DNA from: an uncultured Oscillospiraceae bacterium
GTDB lineage: Bacteria > Bacillota > Clostridia > Oscillospirales > Oscillospiraceae
Direction: 5' to 3'
Assembly: GCA_900769995.1 (NCBI GenBank)
Contig: CAAGIT010000059.1
Location: 1-14,916 of the forward strand
Length of the DNA: 14,916 nt
Of this stretch, positions 1-5,028 are shown piece after piece; the stretch's first letter is position 1, and every line of letters begins with the position of its first letter. The notes under the pieces were generated by a model. That model worked only from the letters and a program-made list of their open reading frames with translations, was not told the origin of the DNA and ran no database searches. The translations under genes were made by a program, and so were the position numbers.

Positions 1-49
1 AATGGTTTTTGACAGACTGGCAGAGGTCAAAGGAGCCGTCAAGACAAGA

Positions 50-93
50 AAACCGCACGCGTCGGCGTACAGAGGTACGGTAGCGTGCGGTTT
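50..93. terminator. Two-tier hairpin, probable transcription terminator
   Basis: An 11-bp perfect stem (AAACCGCACGC at 50-60 with GCGTGCGGTTT at 83-93) encloses a second small hairpin, CGTAC-AGAG-GTACG at 66-79. The outer stem starts with A and ends with T, so it would work as an intrinsic terminator in either direction, although the T run is only three bases. It most likely ends a gene that lies left of the window. The CGTAC(N4)GTACG core recurs in the hairpin at 2392-2435. Confidence 0.5.
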
Positions 94-190
94 GCGCAGT
101 AAGTCAAAATGCCTTGAAAAGCAGAGCTTTCTCACATGAATGCTTGGATTTCTATTACCATGGGCATACGAATCGTTTCGCAGAAACTGG

Positions 191-240
191 AAATAAAGCA
201 AACCATCAAAGTCGCATTTTGACGATTGGCGGCTTTATTT
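191..240. repeat. Nested inverted repeat
   Basis: AAATAAAGC at 191-199 pairs with GCTTTATTT at 232-240. Inside lies a smaller pair, TCAAA (206-210) with TTTGA (218-222). The right half contains GCATTTTGACGATTGGC (214-230), 15 bases of which recur inverted at 4918-4932 just after the exonuclease gene. The function is unknown; it may be a remnant of a dispersed intergenic element. Confidence 0.35.
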
Positions 241-251
241 GACACTCTGGG

Positions 252-278
252 CGGCGTGTCGAGCTTTTCGACACGCCG
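252..278. terminator. Hairpin at the end of the desulfurase-dehydrogenase operon
   Basis: Perfect 11-bp stem CGGCGTGTCGA (252-262) and TCGACACGCCG (268-278) with loop GCTTT, five bases beyond the dehydrogenase stop codon. No good U tract follows on the minus strand, so it is a weak or merely 3'-stabilising terminator. A close relative with the same GTGTCGA...TCGA core lies at 2466-2494, so this may be a dispersed hairpin type. Confidence 0.45.
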
Positions 279-283
279 TTACT

Positions 284-1075
284 TTATCCCTCATCGGGCA
301 GCTTGTTGTGTTTCTGCTGCTTCAACCATATCCTCATGACCATGCTGTGCGGCAGAAGCTTGACCATCCGAACCTGCCAGCGAACCGGAAAGCCGTGAAT
401 CGACACGTCCTTTTTTGTTTTGTACAGATGCCTGAGCGCCGTTGCCATGACATCCTTTGCCTCATAAAAACGGTTGTAGTACGTCACGGCATCGTTGCTC
501 GTCTGCAGGGCGTGGTCAAAGAACTCCGTCTTGACCCAGCCGGGATTGACCGCCATCACGCGGATGCCGCGCGGCTTCAGCTCCTGCCCCAGCGAACGCG
601 TATAGCTCAGCACAAACGCCTTGGTCGAGGCATAAACGTTCAGATAGGGCACCGGCTGGAACGCGGAAAGGGAATCCAAATTCAGAATTTTCGACCCGCG
701 ATGCAGATACGGCAGCGTCAGCTCCGTCATCGCAACCAGTGCCTTGCAGTTCAGGTCGATCATTTTCAGCGAATCCTCGAGAGGAATCTGGTCGTAACGG
801 CCAAACTTTCCGAAGCCGGAAATGTTCGCCAAAAGCCCGACCTCCGGATCTGCCGCCTCCAACAGACCGCGGTAATGCTGCAAAGCATCGGCATCGGTCA
901 AATCCAGAGCGATCGGTCGTACCGGCACCGGAACCGCATCCTTCAGCTCCTCCAATCGCTCCAGCCGACGGGCGATCACCCAAATTTCGTCAAATTTTTC
1001 CCAATCGGAGAGCTGAAGCACCAGCTCCCGACCCATGCCGGAGCTTGCGCCGGTGATAATTGCGATCCGTTTCAT
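284..1075 (-). CDS. Short-chain dehydrogenase/reductase (SDR)
   Basis: A 263-residue classical SDR, an NAD(P)-dependent oxidoreductase presumably in the cytoplasm. The N-terminal Rossmann dinucleotide loop TGASSGMG is at residues 8-15, the ANISG segment (83-87, equivalent to NNAG) follows, a serine lies in LNLDSLSAF (131-139), and the catalytic pair Y148/K152 is in YASTK. PG at 178-179 after the last central strand also fits the family, and the length is typical. Substrate cannot be read from the sequence. The ATG overlaps the desulfurase stop (ATGA, 1072-1075) and is preceded by GGAGG with 7-base spacing inside the desulfurase gene, so the two are co-transcribed and translationally coupled. 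The basic, hydrophobic C-terminal third (VRMVKLLPHSMVMRIWLKQQ) may associate with a membrane. The partnership with a desulfurase is unusual and its meaning is unknown. Confidence 0.9.
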   Translation of the reverse strand: MKRIAIITGASSGMGRELVLQLSDWEKFDEIWVIARRLERLEELKDAVPVPVRPIALDLTDADALQHYRGLLEAADPEVGLLANISGFGKFGRYDQIPLEDSLKMIDLNCKALVAMTELTLPYLHRGSKILNLDSLSAFQPVPYLNVYASTKAFVLSYTRSLGQELKPRGIRVMAVNPGWVKTEFFDHALQTSNDAVTYYNRFYEAKDVMATALRHLYKTKKDVSIHGFPVRWQVRMVKLLPHSMVMRIWLKQQKHNKLPDEG

Positions 1076-2205
1076 TTTGCTACCTCCCTGATTGCCGCAA
1101 GCGCGGCATCAATATCCTGCCCGGTCGTGGCATAGCCCAAGGAAAAACGCACAACCCCACGGGGGAACGTGCCGAGGGTCTTGTGCGCCGAGGGCGCGCA
1201 ATGCAGACCGCAGCGTGTCAAAATTCCGAACTCCTGCTCCAAACGATCGGCTGCCTCGGCATTGTCGAGCTTCAAAAAGTCCAGCGCGATCACGCCGACA
1301 CGCTTTTCCGGCTTCCTCGTGCCGACCAACTGCACACCGTCTATGCTTTCCAGCCCGTTCAGGAAATATTCGGTCAGCCCTTGCTCGTGGGCGCGCAGCC
1401 TGTCCAGTCCCGTTTGGTTTACATAATCTAATGCCGCAGACCAGCCGTAAATGCCGGGCAGATTCGGCGTGCCGGATTCCATGCGGTCAGGCATATACGG
1501 CGGCAGCTCCTCCGAATCGGATGCACTGCCCGTCCCTCCGGCGATGAGCGGGTCCAGCTTTGCCGCAAAGTCCTGCGACAGCAGCAACGCGCCGATGCCC
1601 TGCGGCCCCAAGAGGCCCTTGTGCGCGGGCACTGCCATCGCGCTCAGCCCGAACGCCTCAAAATCCACAGGAATATGACCGGCACTTTGCGACGCGTCGA
1701 GGATCAGCGGAATGTTTTTTAGTTTACATAATCTTCCAACCGTTTCCGCATCCTGCACCGTGCCGCAGACATTCGAGGCGTGACAGAGGATGACCGCCTT
1801 TGTGTCCGCACGGAGCATTTCTTCGGCGGCATCAAGGTTCAAAAAGCCCTCGCTGTCGCAGGGAATGCGTGCAAAATCGACCCCAAGCTGCACCAACGGA
1901 CGCATAACGGCGTTGTGCTCCATGCTGCTGACCAGCACATGATCCCCCGCGTGAAGAAAGCCCTTGATGGCGAAATTCAGCGCCGCCGTAGCTCCGGCAG
2001 TCAGAATCACATGGGTCGGATCGGGATGGTGAAACAGCTCACAAAGCTGCTCCCGGAGCGTCAAGGTCTGCAAGCCCGCCTCCTGCGCAGGGGCATAGAC
2101 CCCGCGATTGATGCTCGCGCCGACCGATTCGAGATAATATTTCATTCGCTCGCCAACCTCGGGGGCTTTGGGAAACGAGGTCGCGGCATGATCGAAGTAG
2201 AGCAA
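1072..2205 (-). CDS. Cysteine desulfurase-family aminotransferase class V
   Basis: A 377-residue PLP enzyme of the NifS/SufS superfamily, closest by motif to the subfamily annotated simply as 'cysteine desulfurase family protein' (TIGR01977 type) found near selenium and sulfur genes. It would release sulfur from cysteine, or selenium from selenocysteine, as an enzyme-bound per(sulfide/selenide). Visible: YFDHAATS at the N-terminus, H97 in SMEHNAV, D170 and Q173 in LDASQSAGH, the Schiff-base lysine K196 in PAHKGLLGPQG, and the likely catalytic C336 in RCGLHCAPSAH. A second cysteine, C332, lies four residues before it. The start is TTG at 2205-2203, with AGGAGGAG (2219-2212) six bases upstream; no in-frame ATG fits. 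It leads a two-gene operon and diverges from yedE-tusA-DUF3343, which points to a shared job in S/Se delivery. Desulfurase versus selenocysteine lyase cannot be decided here. Confidence 0.92.
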   Translation of the reverse strand: MLYFDHAATSFPKAPEVGERMKYYLESVGASINRGVYAPAQEAGLQTLTLREQLCELFHHPDPTHVILTAGATAALNFAIKGFLHAGDHVLVSSMEHNAVMRPLVQLGVDFARIPCDSEGFLNLDAAEEMLRADTKAVILCHASNVCGTVQDAETVGRLCKLKNIPLILDASQSAGHIPVDFEAFGLSAMAVPAHKGLLGPQGIGALLLSQDFAAKLDPLIAGGTGSASDSEELPPYMPDRMESGTPNLPGIYGWSAALDYVNQTGLDRLRAHEQGLTEYFLNGLESIDGVQLVGTRKPEKRVGVIALDFLKLDNAEAADRLEQEFGILTRCGLHCAPSAHKTLGTFPRGVVRFSLGYATTGQDIDAALAAIREVAK

Positions 2206-2238
2206 AGCAATCTCCTCCTGACAAAAACTCTTATGAAA

Positions 2239-2266
2239 ATTATAGCATATTCGCGAAAAAACGCAA
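2239..2266 (-). promoter_or_regulatory. Promoter of the desulfurase-SDR operon
   Basis: On the minus strand: -35 TTGCGT (2266-2261), 16-base spacer, -10 TATAAT (2244-2239) with an extended -10 TG one base upstream (TGCTATAAT). Predicted transcription start is near 2232, giving a leader of about 27 bases before the TTG start. The 24-base palindrome at 2276-2299 lies nine bases upstream of the -35 box. Confidence 0.75.
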
Positions 2267-2275
2267 CCGCACCCG

Positions 2276-2299
2276 GAAAATTCGGCATCGCGGAATTTT
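2276..2299. promoter_or_regulatory. Candidate operator, copy 1 (24-base palindromic repeat)
   Basis: An imperfect palindrome with arms AAAATTC (2277-2283) and GAATTTT (2293-2299) around a GC-rich centre. It is identical over all 24 bases to 2494-2517. It is centred about 55 bases upstream of the predicted transcription start of the desulfurase operon, a usual place for an activator site. It could instead be a hairpin-type intergenic repeat; position relative to the promoter is the main argument for an operator. Confidence 0.5.
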
Positions 2300-2317
2300 C
2301 AGACTTTAAATAAAGAC

Positions 2318-2335
2318 CAAACCCGTCAAACCCGT
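2318..2335. repeat. Tandem duplication of a 9-base unit
   Basis: CAAACCCGT occurs twice in a row, abutting and overlapping by two bases the left end of the palindromic element at 2334-2390. Probably slippage or an insertion scar; no function is evident. Confidence 0.5.
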
Positions 2336-2390
2336 AGGGGCGGCTATCAGCCGCCTGCCATACCGCGAGGCGGATCATATCCGCCCCTAC
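2334..2390. repeat. Dispersed palindromic element, complete copy
   Basis: A 57-base unit bounded by perfect 10-base inverted ends, GTAGGGGCGG (2334-2343) and CCGCCCCTAC (2381-2390). Two internal hairpins are nested with the ends: GGCGGCT-ATC-AGCCGCC (2339-2355) and GGCGGAT-CAT-ATCCGCC (2369-2385). The element can therefore fold either as one long cruciform-like hairpin or as two short ones. A decayed copy sits at 4938-4988. It behaves like a REP/MITE-type non-coding repeat; I recall similar sequences in Oscillospiraceae genomes but cannot verify this here. Confidence 0.75.
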
Positions 2391-2391
2391 A

Positions 2392-2435
2392 CAACTCTCG
2401 CCTTACCGTACCTATGTACGGTAAGGCGAGAGTTG
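2392..2435. terminator. Perfect 20-bp-stem hairpin
   Basis: Bases 2392-2411 are exactly complementary to 2416-2435, with loop CTAT. It starts one base after the palindromic element. Such a stem would terminate or block transcription, yet it lies between two divergent promoters where no transcript should need ending. It may therefore be part of a composite repeat, an insulator, or a relic of a lost gene. The T content after the stem is modest in both directions (CTTGTCTTTC on the plus strand). Confidence 0.55.
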
Positions 2436-2465
2436 CTTGTCTTTCGAACCTTATCAACAGTCTAT

Positions 2466-2494
2466 CAGCGTGTCGAGAGGTTTTCGACGCGCTG
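2466..2494. repeat. GTGTCGA-type hairpin
   Basis: CAGCGTGTCGA (2466-2476) pairs with TCGACGCGCTG (2484-2494) across a 7-base loop, with one G-T wobble. The core matches the hairpin at 252-278 near the end of the dehydrogenase. It ends on the first base of palindrome copy 2. Confidence 0.45.
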
Positions 2495-2517
2495 AAAATT
2501 CGGCATCGCGGAATTTT
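2494..2517. promoter_or_regulatory. Candidate operator, copy 2 (24-base palindromic repeat)
   Basis: Identical to 2276-2299, arms AAAATTC (2495-2501) and GAATTTT (2511-2517). It ends eleven bases before the -35 box of the yedE promoter and is centred about 58 bases upstream of that promoter's predicted start. The same placement relative to both divergent promoters suggests a common DNA-binding regulator. Its identity is unknown; no regulator gene is in the window. Confidence 0.5.
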
Positions 2518-2528
2518 GTGCGACAGGA

Positions 2529-2557
2529 TTGACAGATTTCAGCTTTAGCGTTATACT
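2529..2557 (+). promoter_or_regulatory. Near-consensus promoter of yedE-tusA-DUF3343
   Basis: TTGACA (2529-2534), 17-base spacer, TATACT (2552-2557). This is a nearly perfect sigma-70/sigma-A promoter. Transcription would start near 2564, giving a leader of about 53 bases before the yedE ATG. No obvious riboswitch fits in that leader. Confidence 0.8.
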
Positions 2558-2616
2558 TGTATAAGATAAACGACTGTTTGTCTGAAAAATCTCTACATAA
2601 TAAAAGGAGAGGTAAC

Positions 2617-3684
2617 ATGAAAAAAGACAATTTTCTCAAACGTTACTGGCTGGTGATCCTGAGCGGATTGCTGATCGGTGCAGCGGCTGTCGTTCTGACC
2701 GCCTACGGCAACCCCAAGAACATGGGCTTCTGTATCGCCTGCTTCCTGCGTGACATCGCCGGCGCTAACAAGCTGCATGGTGCGGCTGCTGTCCAGTACT
2801 TCCGTCCGGAAATCGTCGGTATCGTTGTCGGCGCTATGCTGATGGCGCTGGTCGGCAAAGAGTTCAAGCCCAAGGGCGGCAGCTCTCCCGTGCTTCGCTT
2901 CACCCTCGGTGCGGCGGTCATGGTCGGCGCTCTCGTTTTCCTCGGCTGCCCGCTGCGTATGGTCATCCGCATCGGCGGCGGCGACCTGAATGCCATCATC
3001 GGCCTGGTCGGCTTCATCCTCGGCATCCTGATCGGCATTCTCTTCCTCAAGAAGAACTTCTCCCTCGGCAGAGCCTATAAGCAGGGCAAGGTCGAAGGTC
3101 TAACCTTCCCCATCATGCTCACCTTTGGCTTCATCCTCACCTTCATCGGCGTTACCTTCTTCGCCGTTTCCGAATCCGGCCCCGGTTCCATGCAGGCACC
3201 CTGGTTCCTTGCTCTCGGCATCGGCCTGATCGTCGGCGCTCTGGCACAGAAGAGCCGTCTTTGCATGGTCGGCGGCATCCGTGACGCCGTTCTGTTCAAG
3301 GAATTCGGCCTGCTGGCTGCCTTCGGCGGCATTCTGGTCGCTGTTCTGGTCGGCAACGCCATCACCGGCAACCTCAAATGGGGCTTTGAAGACCAGCCCG
3401 TTGCTCACACCGAATGGCTGTGGAATCTGCTCGGCATGATGGTCGTCGGCTGGGGCTGCACCCTGCTCGGCGGCTGCCCGCTGCGTCAGCTCGTCCTCGC
3501 CGGCGAGGGCAACACCGACTCCGCCATCACCGTTCTCGGCATGGTCGCAGGTGCTGCTGCAGCTCACACCCTTGGCACTGCTTCCTCCCCTGCCGGTATC
3601 GGCGCAAACGGCGCTGCCGCTACCATCGCCTGCCTCGTATTCCTGCTCATCGTGTCTGTGACCCATTTGAAGAAGGAGAAATAA
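2617..3684 (+). CDS. yedE: YeeE/YedE-family membrane transporter, probable Se/S transport
   Basis: A 355-residue polytopic inner-membrane protein of the YeeE/YedE family. Characterised relatives (TsuA) import thiosulfate through conserved cysteines; the clostridial branch near YedF/DUF3343 genes is annotated as a putative selenium transporter. Visible: about eight to ten hydrophobic segments, and the cysteine-bearing repeats GFCIACFLRD (C39, C42), FLGCPLRM (C111), SRLCMVGGIRD (C216) and GCTLLGGCPLRQLVLAGEGN (C281, C287). The halves around C111 and C287 (GCPLR in both) show the internal duplication typical of the family. The ATG at 2617 is chosen over an upstream in-frame ATG at 2557 because AAAGGAGAGG lies just before it and the upstream codon lies in the -10 box. 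Codon use favours GGC, GTC, ATC, CGT and GCT more than the neighbours, consistent with high expression. Selenium versus sulfur as cargo is not decided. Confidence 0.92.
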   Translation: MKKDNFLKRYWLVILSGLLIGAAAVVLTAYGNPKNMGFCIACFLRDIAGANKLHGAAAVQYFRPEIVGIVVGAMLMALVGKEFKPKGGSSPVLRFTLGAAVMVGALVFLGCPLRMVIRIGGGDLNAIIGLVGFILGILIGILFLKKNFSLGRAYKQGKVEGLTFPIMLTFGFILTFIGVTFFAVSESGPGSMQAPWFLALGIGLIVGALAQKSRLCMVGGIRDAVLFKEFGLLAAFGGILVAVLVGNAITGNLKWGFEDQPVAHTEWLWNLLGMMVVGWGCTLLGGCPLRQLVLAGEGNTDSAITVLGMVAGAAAAHTLGTASSPAGIGANGAAATIACLVFLLIVSVTHLKKEK

Positions 3685-3687
3685 GCC

Positions 3688-3897
3688 ATGGTGGATGCAA
3701 GAGGTCTTGCTTGCCCGCTGCCCGTGCTGCAGGTCAAGCGTGAAATCGACAAGACTCATCCCGACACTCTCGAGGTGCTCGTGGACAACAACCCCTGCGT
3801 GGAGAATGTGACCCGTTTCGCCAAGAACGCAGGCTACTCCGTCACGGTCAAGGAGCTGGAGGATGAGGAATTCTCCCTGCTGCTGAAAAAGGTATGA
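3688..3897 (+). CDS. TusA/SirA-like sulfur carrier (stand-alone YedF N-domain)
   Basis: A 69-residue TusA-type protein. The signature cysteine C9 sits in ARGLACPLPVL (CPxP), which in the family carries a persulfide passed from a desulfurase. The alpha-beta sandwich length (about 70-80 residues) is complete. A second cysteine, C37, is in NNPCVENV. The YedF proteins usually found beside YedE have this domain fused to a C-terminal DsrE-like domain; here that second domain is absent and the next frame is a separate gene. The start ATG lies three bases after the yedE stop, with AAGGAG nine bases upstream within the end of yedE. It overlaps the next gene by ATGA. Likely role: cytoplasmic shuttle of S or Se brought in by YedE or released by the divergent desulfurase. 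Confidence 0.88.
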   Translation: MVDARGLACPLPVLQVKREIDKTHPDTLEVLVDNNPCVENVTRFAKNAGYSVTVKELEDEEFSLLLKKV

Positions 3898-4133
3898 GCG
3901 AGTTTTTAGCCACCTTTCATACGCATTTGGCAGCGCTCAAAACCCACCGCGCCATGACCGCAAAGGGTCATAAGGCGCGGATGGCACCCGTCCCGCGGAA
4001 AATCTCGTCCTCGTGCGGCACCTGCGTGTTTTATACCGCAGACGAACCGTGCTACGACCTGTTAGACGGCGATACCGAAGCGGTCTACTGCTTGGACGGT
4101 GAGAGCTCGACCCTGCTGCGGGAGTTTGAATGA
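3894..4133 (+). CDS. DUF3343, putative Se/S carrier-like protein
   Basis: A 79-residue small protein matching DUF3343 (a family described as Se/S carrier-like): an N-terminal TFHTHLAALKTHRAM segment, then MAPVPRKISSSCG (30-42), the family's conserved proline-arginine/serine/cysteine-glycine stretch. Cysteines are at 41, 44, 53 and 66; C41-x2-C44 makes a possible thiol pair. The first ATG overlaps the TusA-like stop codon (ATGA), and only a weak AAAAGG precedes it, so translation is probably coupled to the upstream gene. Biochemical function is not established; gene neighbourhood with yedE, tusA-like and a desulfurase is the basis for the proposed role. Confidence 0.85.
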   Translation: MSEFLATFHTHLAALKTHRAMTAKGHKARMAPVPRKISSSCGTCVFYTADEPCYDLLDGDTEAVYCLDGESSTLLREFE

Positions 4134-4140
4134 TAAAAAA

Positions 4141-4166
4141 GAGCCACCGCTCGGTGGCTCTTTTTT
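4141..4166 (+). terminator. Intrinsic terminator of the yedE operon
   Basis: Stem GAGCCACC (4141-4148) / GGTGGCTC (4153-4160), loop GCTC, followed by six T (4161-4166) and preceded by six A (4135-4140). It begins seven bases after the DUF3343 stop codon. Confidence 0.93.
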
Positions 4167-4167
4167 C

Positions 4168-4196
4168 TTGCGTTTTCGACGGTCAGCAGGTATAAT
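4168..4196 (+). promoter_or_regulatory. Promoter of the exonuclease gene
   Basis: TTGCGT (4168-4173), 17-base spacer, TATAAT (4191-4196). It starts two bases after the T run of the upstream terminator, a very compact junction. Transcription would begin near 4203. Confidence 0.8.
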
Positions 4197-4226
4197 ATAG
4201 CTACCTTATTTCGGGAGGTGCTTTCT

Positions 4227-4910
4227 TTGACATCCTTGAAAGAGCATTGTGATTCCGTCCTCGTCTATGACACCGAGACCAGCGGACTGTCCTTCACGGG
4301 CGATGAGATCATTGAATTTGCCGCCGTCAAGCTGATTTGGGACGGCGATCAGCTCGTTCCCTGTGCGGAGGTGGACGAGTTTATCCGCCGCACCAACGAC
4401 CGTAAGCTCGATCCGCGCATTGTGCAGTTGACCGGTATCACGGACGAAATGCTTCGGGAGGACGGCATCTCCAAGCAGTCGATATGCGAGCTTTTGGCAC
4501 AGCTTTTGACGCCAAGAACGCTGATTTGCGCCTATAATGCGCAGTTTGATCTGCTGTTTTTGTATCATCTTCTGGCAAAGCACGGCGATGCACGGCTTCT
4601 GTGCGATCAGCCGAAGCTCGATTTGCTGACCGTTTACCGCGACCGTCGGCCGTTTCCGCACAAGCTCTGCAACGCGATCGAAGCATATGAGCTGTCCGAC
4701 CGCGTGACCAATTCCCATCGGGCGATCGACGATGTCCGCGCCACGGTCGAGGTCATGCGTGCCATGATGGAAGAACGCGACGACCTCGAACGGTACATCA
4801 ATCTGTTCGGCTATTCCCAAAAGTACGGCGTTTCCGGCCCGCGGATTTCCTCCGTGCGCTATCTGCCGCAGGGCTACCATGCCGAACGACCCCTGTATGA
4901 GCTGCTATAA
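4227..4910 (+). CDS. DnaQ-like DEDDh 3'-5' exonuclease
   Basis: A 227-residue exonuclease domain protein of the DnaQ/epsilon class. All DEDDh residues are visible: D15 and E17 in VYDTETSGL (Exo I), D108 in YNAQFDLL (Exo II), H164 and D169 in SHRAIDDVRAT (Exo III). It would remove nucleotides from DNA or RNA 3' ends with two metal ions. It is a stand-alone protein, not fused to a polymerase or helicase; about 50 residues after Exo III are unassigned. I take TTG at 4227 as start because GGGAGG (4213-4218) is eight bases upstream, whereas the in-frame GTG at 4218 lies inside that ribosome site. It has its own promoter and terminator, so it is probably transcribed alone. Repair, proofreading and RNA turnover roles are all possible. 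Confidence 0.9.
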   Translation: MTSLKEHCDSVLVYDTETSGLSFTGDEIIEFAAVKLIWDGDQLVPCAEVDEFIRRTNDRKLDPRIVQLTGITDEMLREDGISKQSICELLAQLLTPRTLICAYNAQFDLLFLYHLLAKHGDARLLCDQPKLDLLTVYRDRRPFPHKLCNAIEAYELSDRVTNSHRAIDDVRATVEVMRAMMEERDDLERYINLFGYSQKYGVSGPRISSVRYLPQGYHAERPLYELL

Positions 4911-4937
4911 AAATGCTGCCAATCGTCAAAATCGCAG

Positions 4938-4988
4938 CGGCGGCTATCACCACCATACCGCATTGAGGCGGATCATATCCGCCCCTAC
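4938..4988. repeat. Dispersed palindromic element, decayed copy
   Basis: Shares 24 identical bases with the right end of the element at 2334-2390 (4965-4988 versus 2367-2390), plus GCGGCTATCA (4940-4949) and CCATACCGC (4953-4961). The left GTAGGGG end and part of the first hairpin are missing, so the long inverted-end pairing is lost while the GGCGGAT/ATCCGCC hairpin remains. It lies between two convergent genes, next to a terminator, as the first copy lies next to a strong hairpin. Confidence 0.75.
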
Positions 4989-4996
4989 AACTCAAC

Positions 4997-5028
4997 AAAC
5001 GCTGCACCGTGTTTGCGGTGCAGCGTTT
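4997..5028. terminator. Bidirectional terminator between convergent genes
   Basis: A 13-bp perfect stem AAACGCTGCACCG (4997-5009) / CGGTGCAGCGTTT (5016-5028), loop TGTTTG. It begins right at the stop codon of the GIY-YIG gene (5029-5031) and lies 86 bases after the exonuclease stop. T-rich sequence follows on both strands (TTTCTATT on plus, TTTGTTG on minus). It should end both the exonuclease transcript and the long leftward operon. Confidence 0.85.

Larger units (their letters stand above)
1..283. other. Gene-free left edge with several hairpins
   Basis: I see no convincing gene in this stretch; open frames here are either short or antisense to the dehydrogenase that ends at 284. It holds a strong hairpin (50-93), a nested inverted repeat (191-240) and a hairpin close to the dehydrogenase stop (252-278), each listed separately. 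A weaker TTTGAC/GTCAAA inverted pair sits at 8-13 and 26-31. The region probably carries the end signal of a gene outside the window plus the 3' end of the leftward desulfurase-dehydrogenase operon. Confidence 0.6.

Noticed and set aside
2276..2517. The two 24-base repeats as target-site duplications of an inserted transposon
   Set aside because: 24 bases is unusually long for a duplication and there is no transposase or matching terminal repeats just inside them; kept only as an alternative for the hairpin block.
3688..4133. TusA-like and DUF3343 genes as one frameshifted or Sec-containing YedF gene
   Set aside because: Each encodes a complete family domain with its own start; the junction is an ordinary ATGA overlap, and the second protein is DUF3343-like, not DsrE-like. 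No Sec insertion hairpin was recognised.
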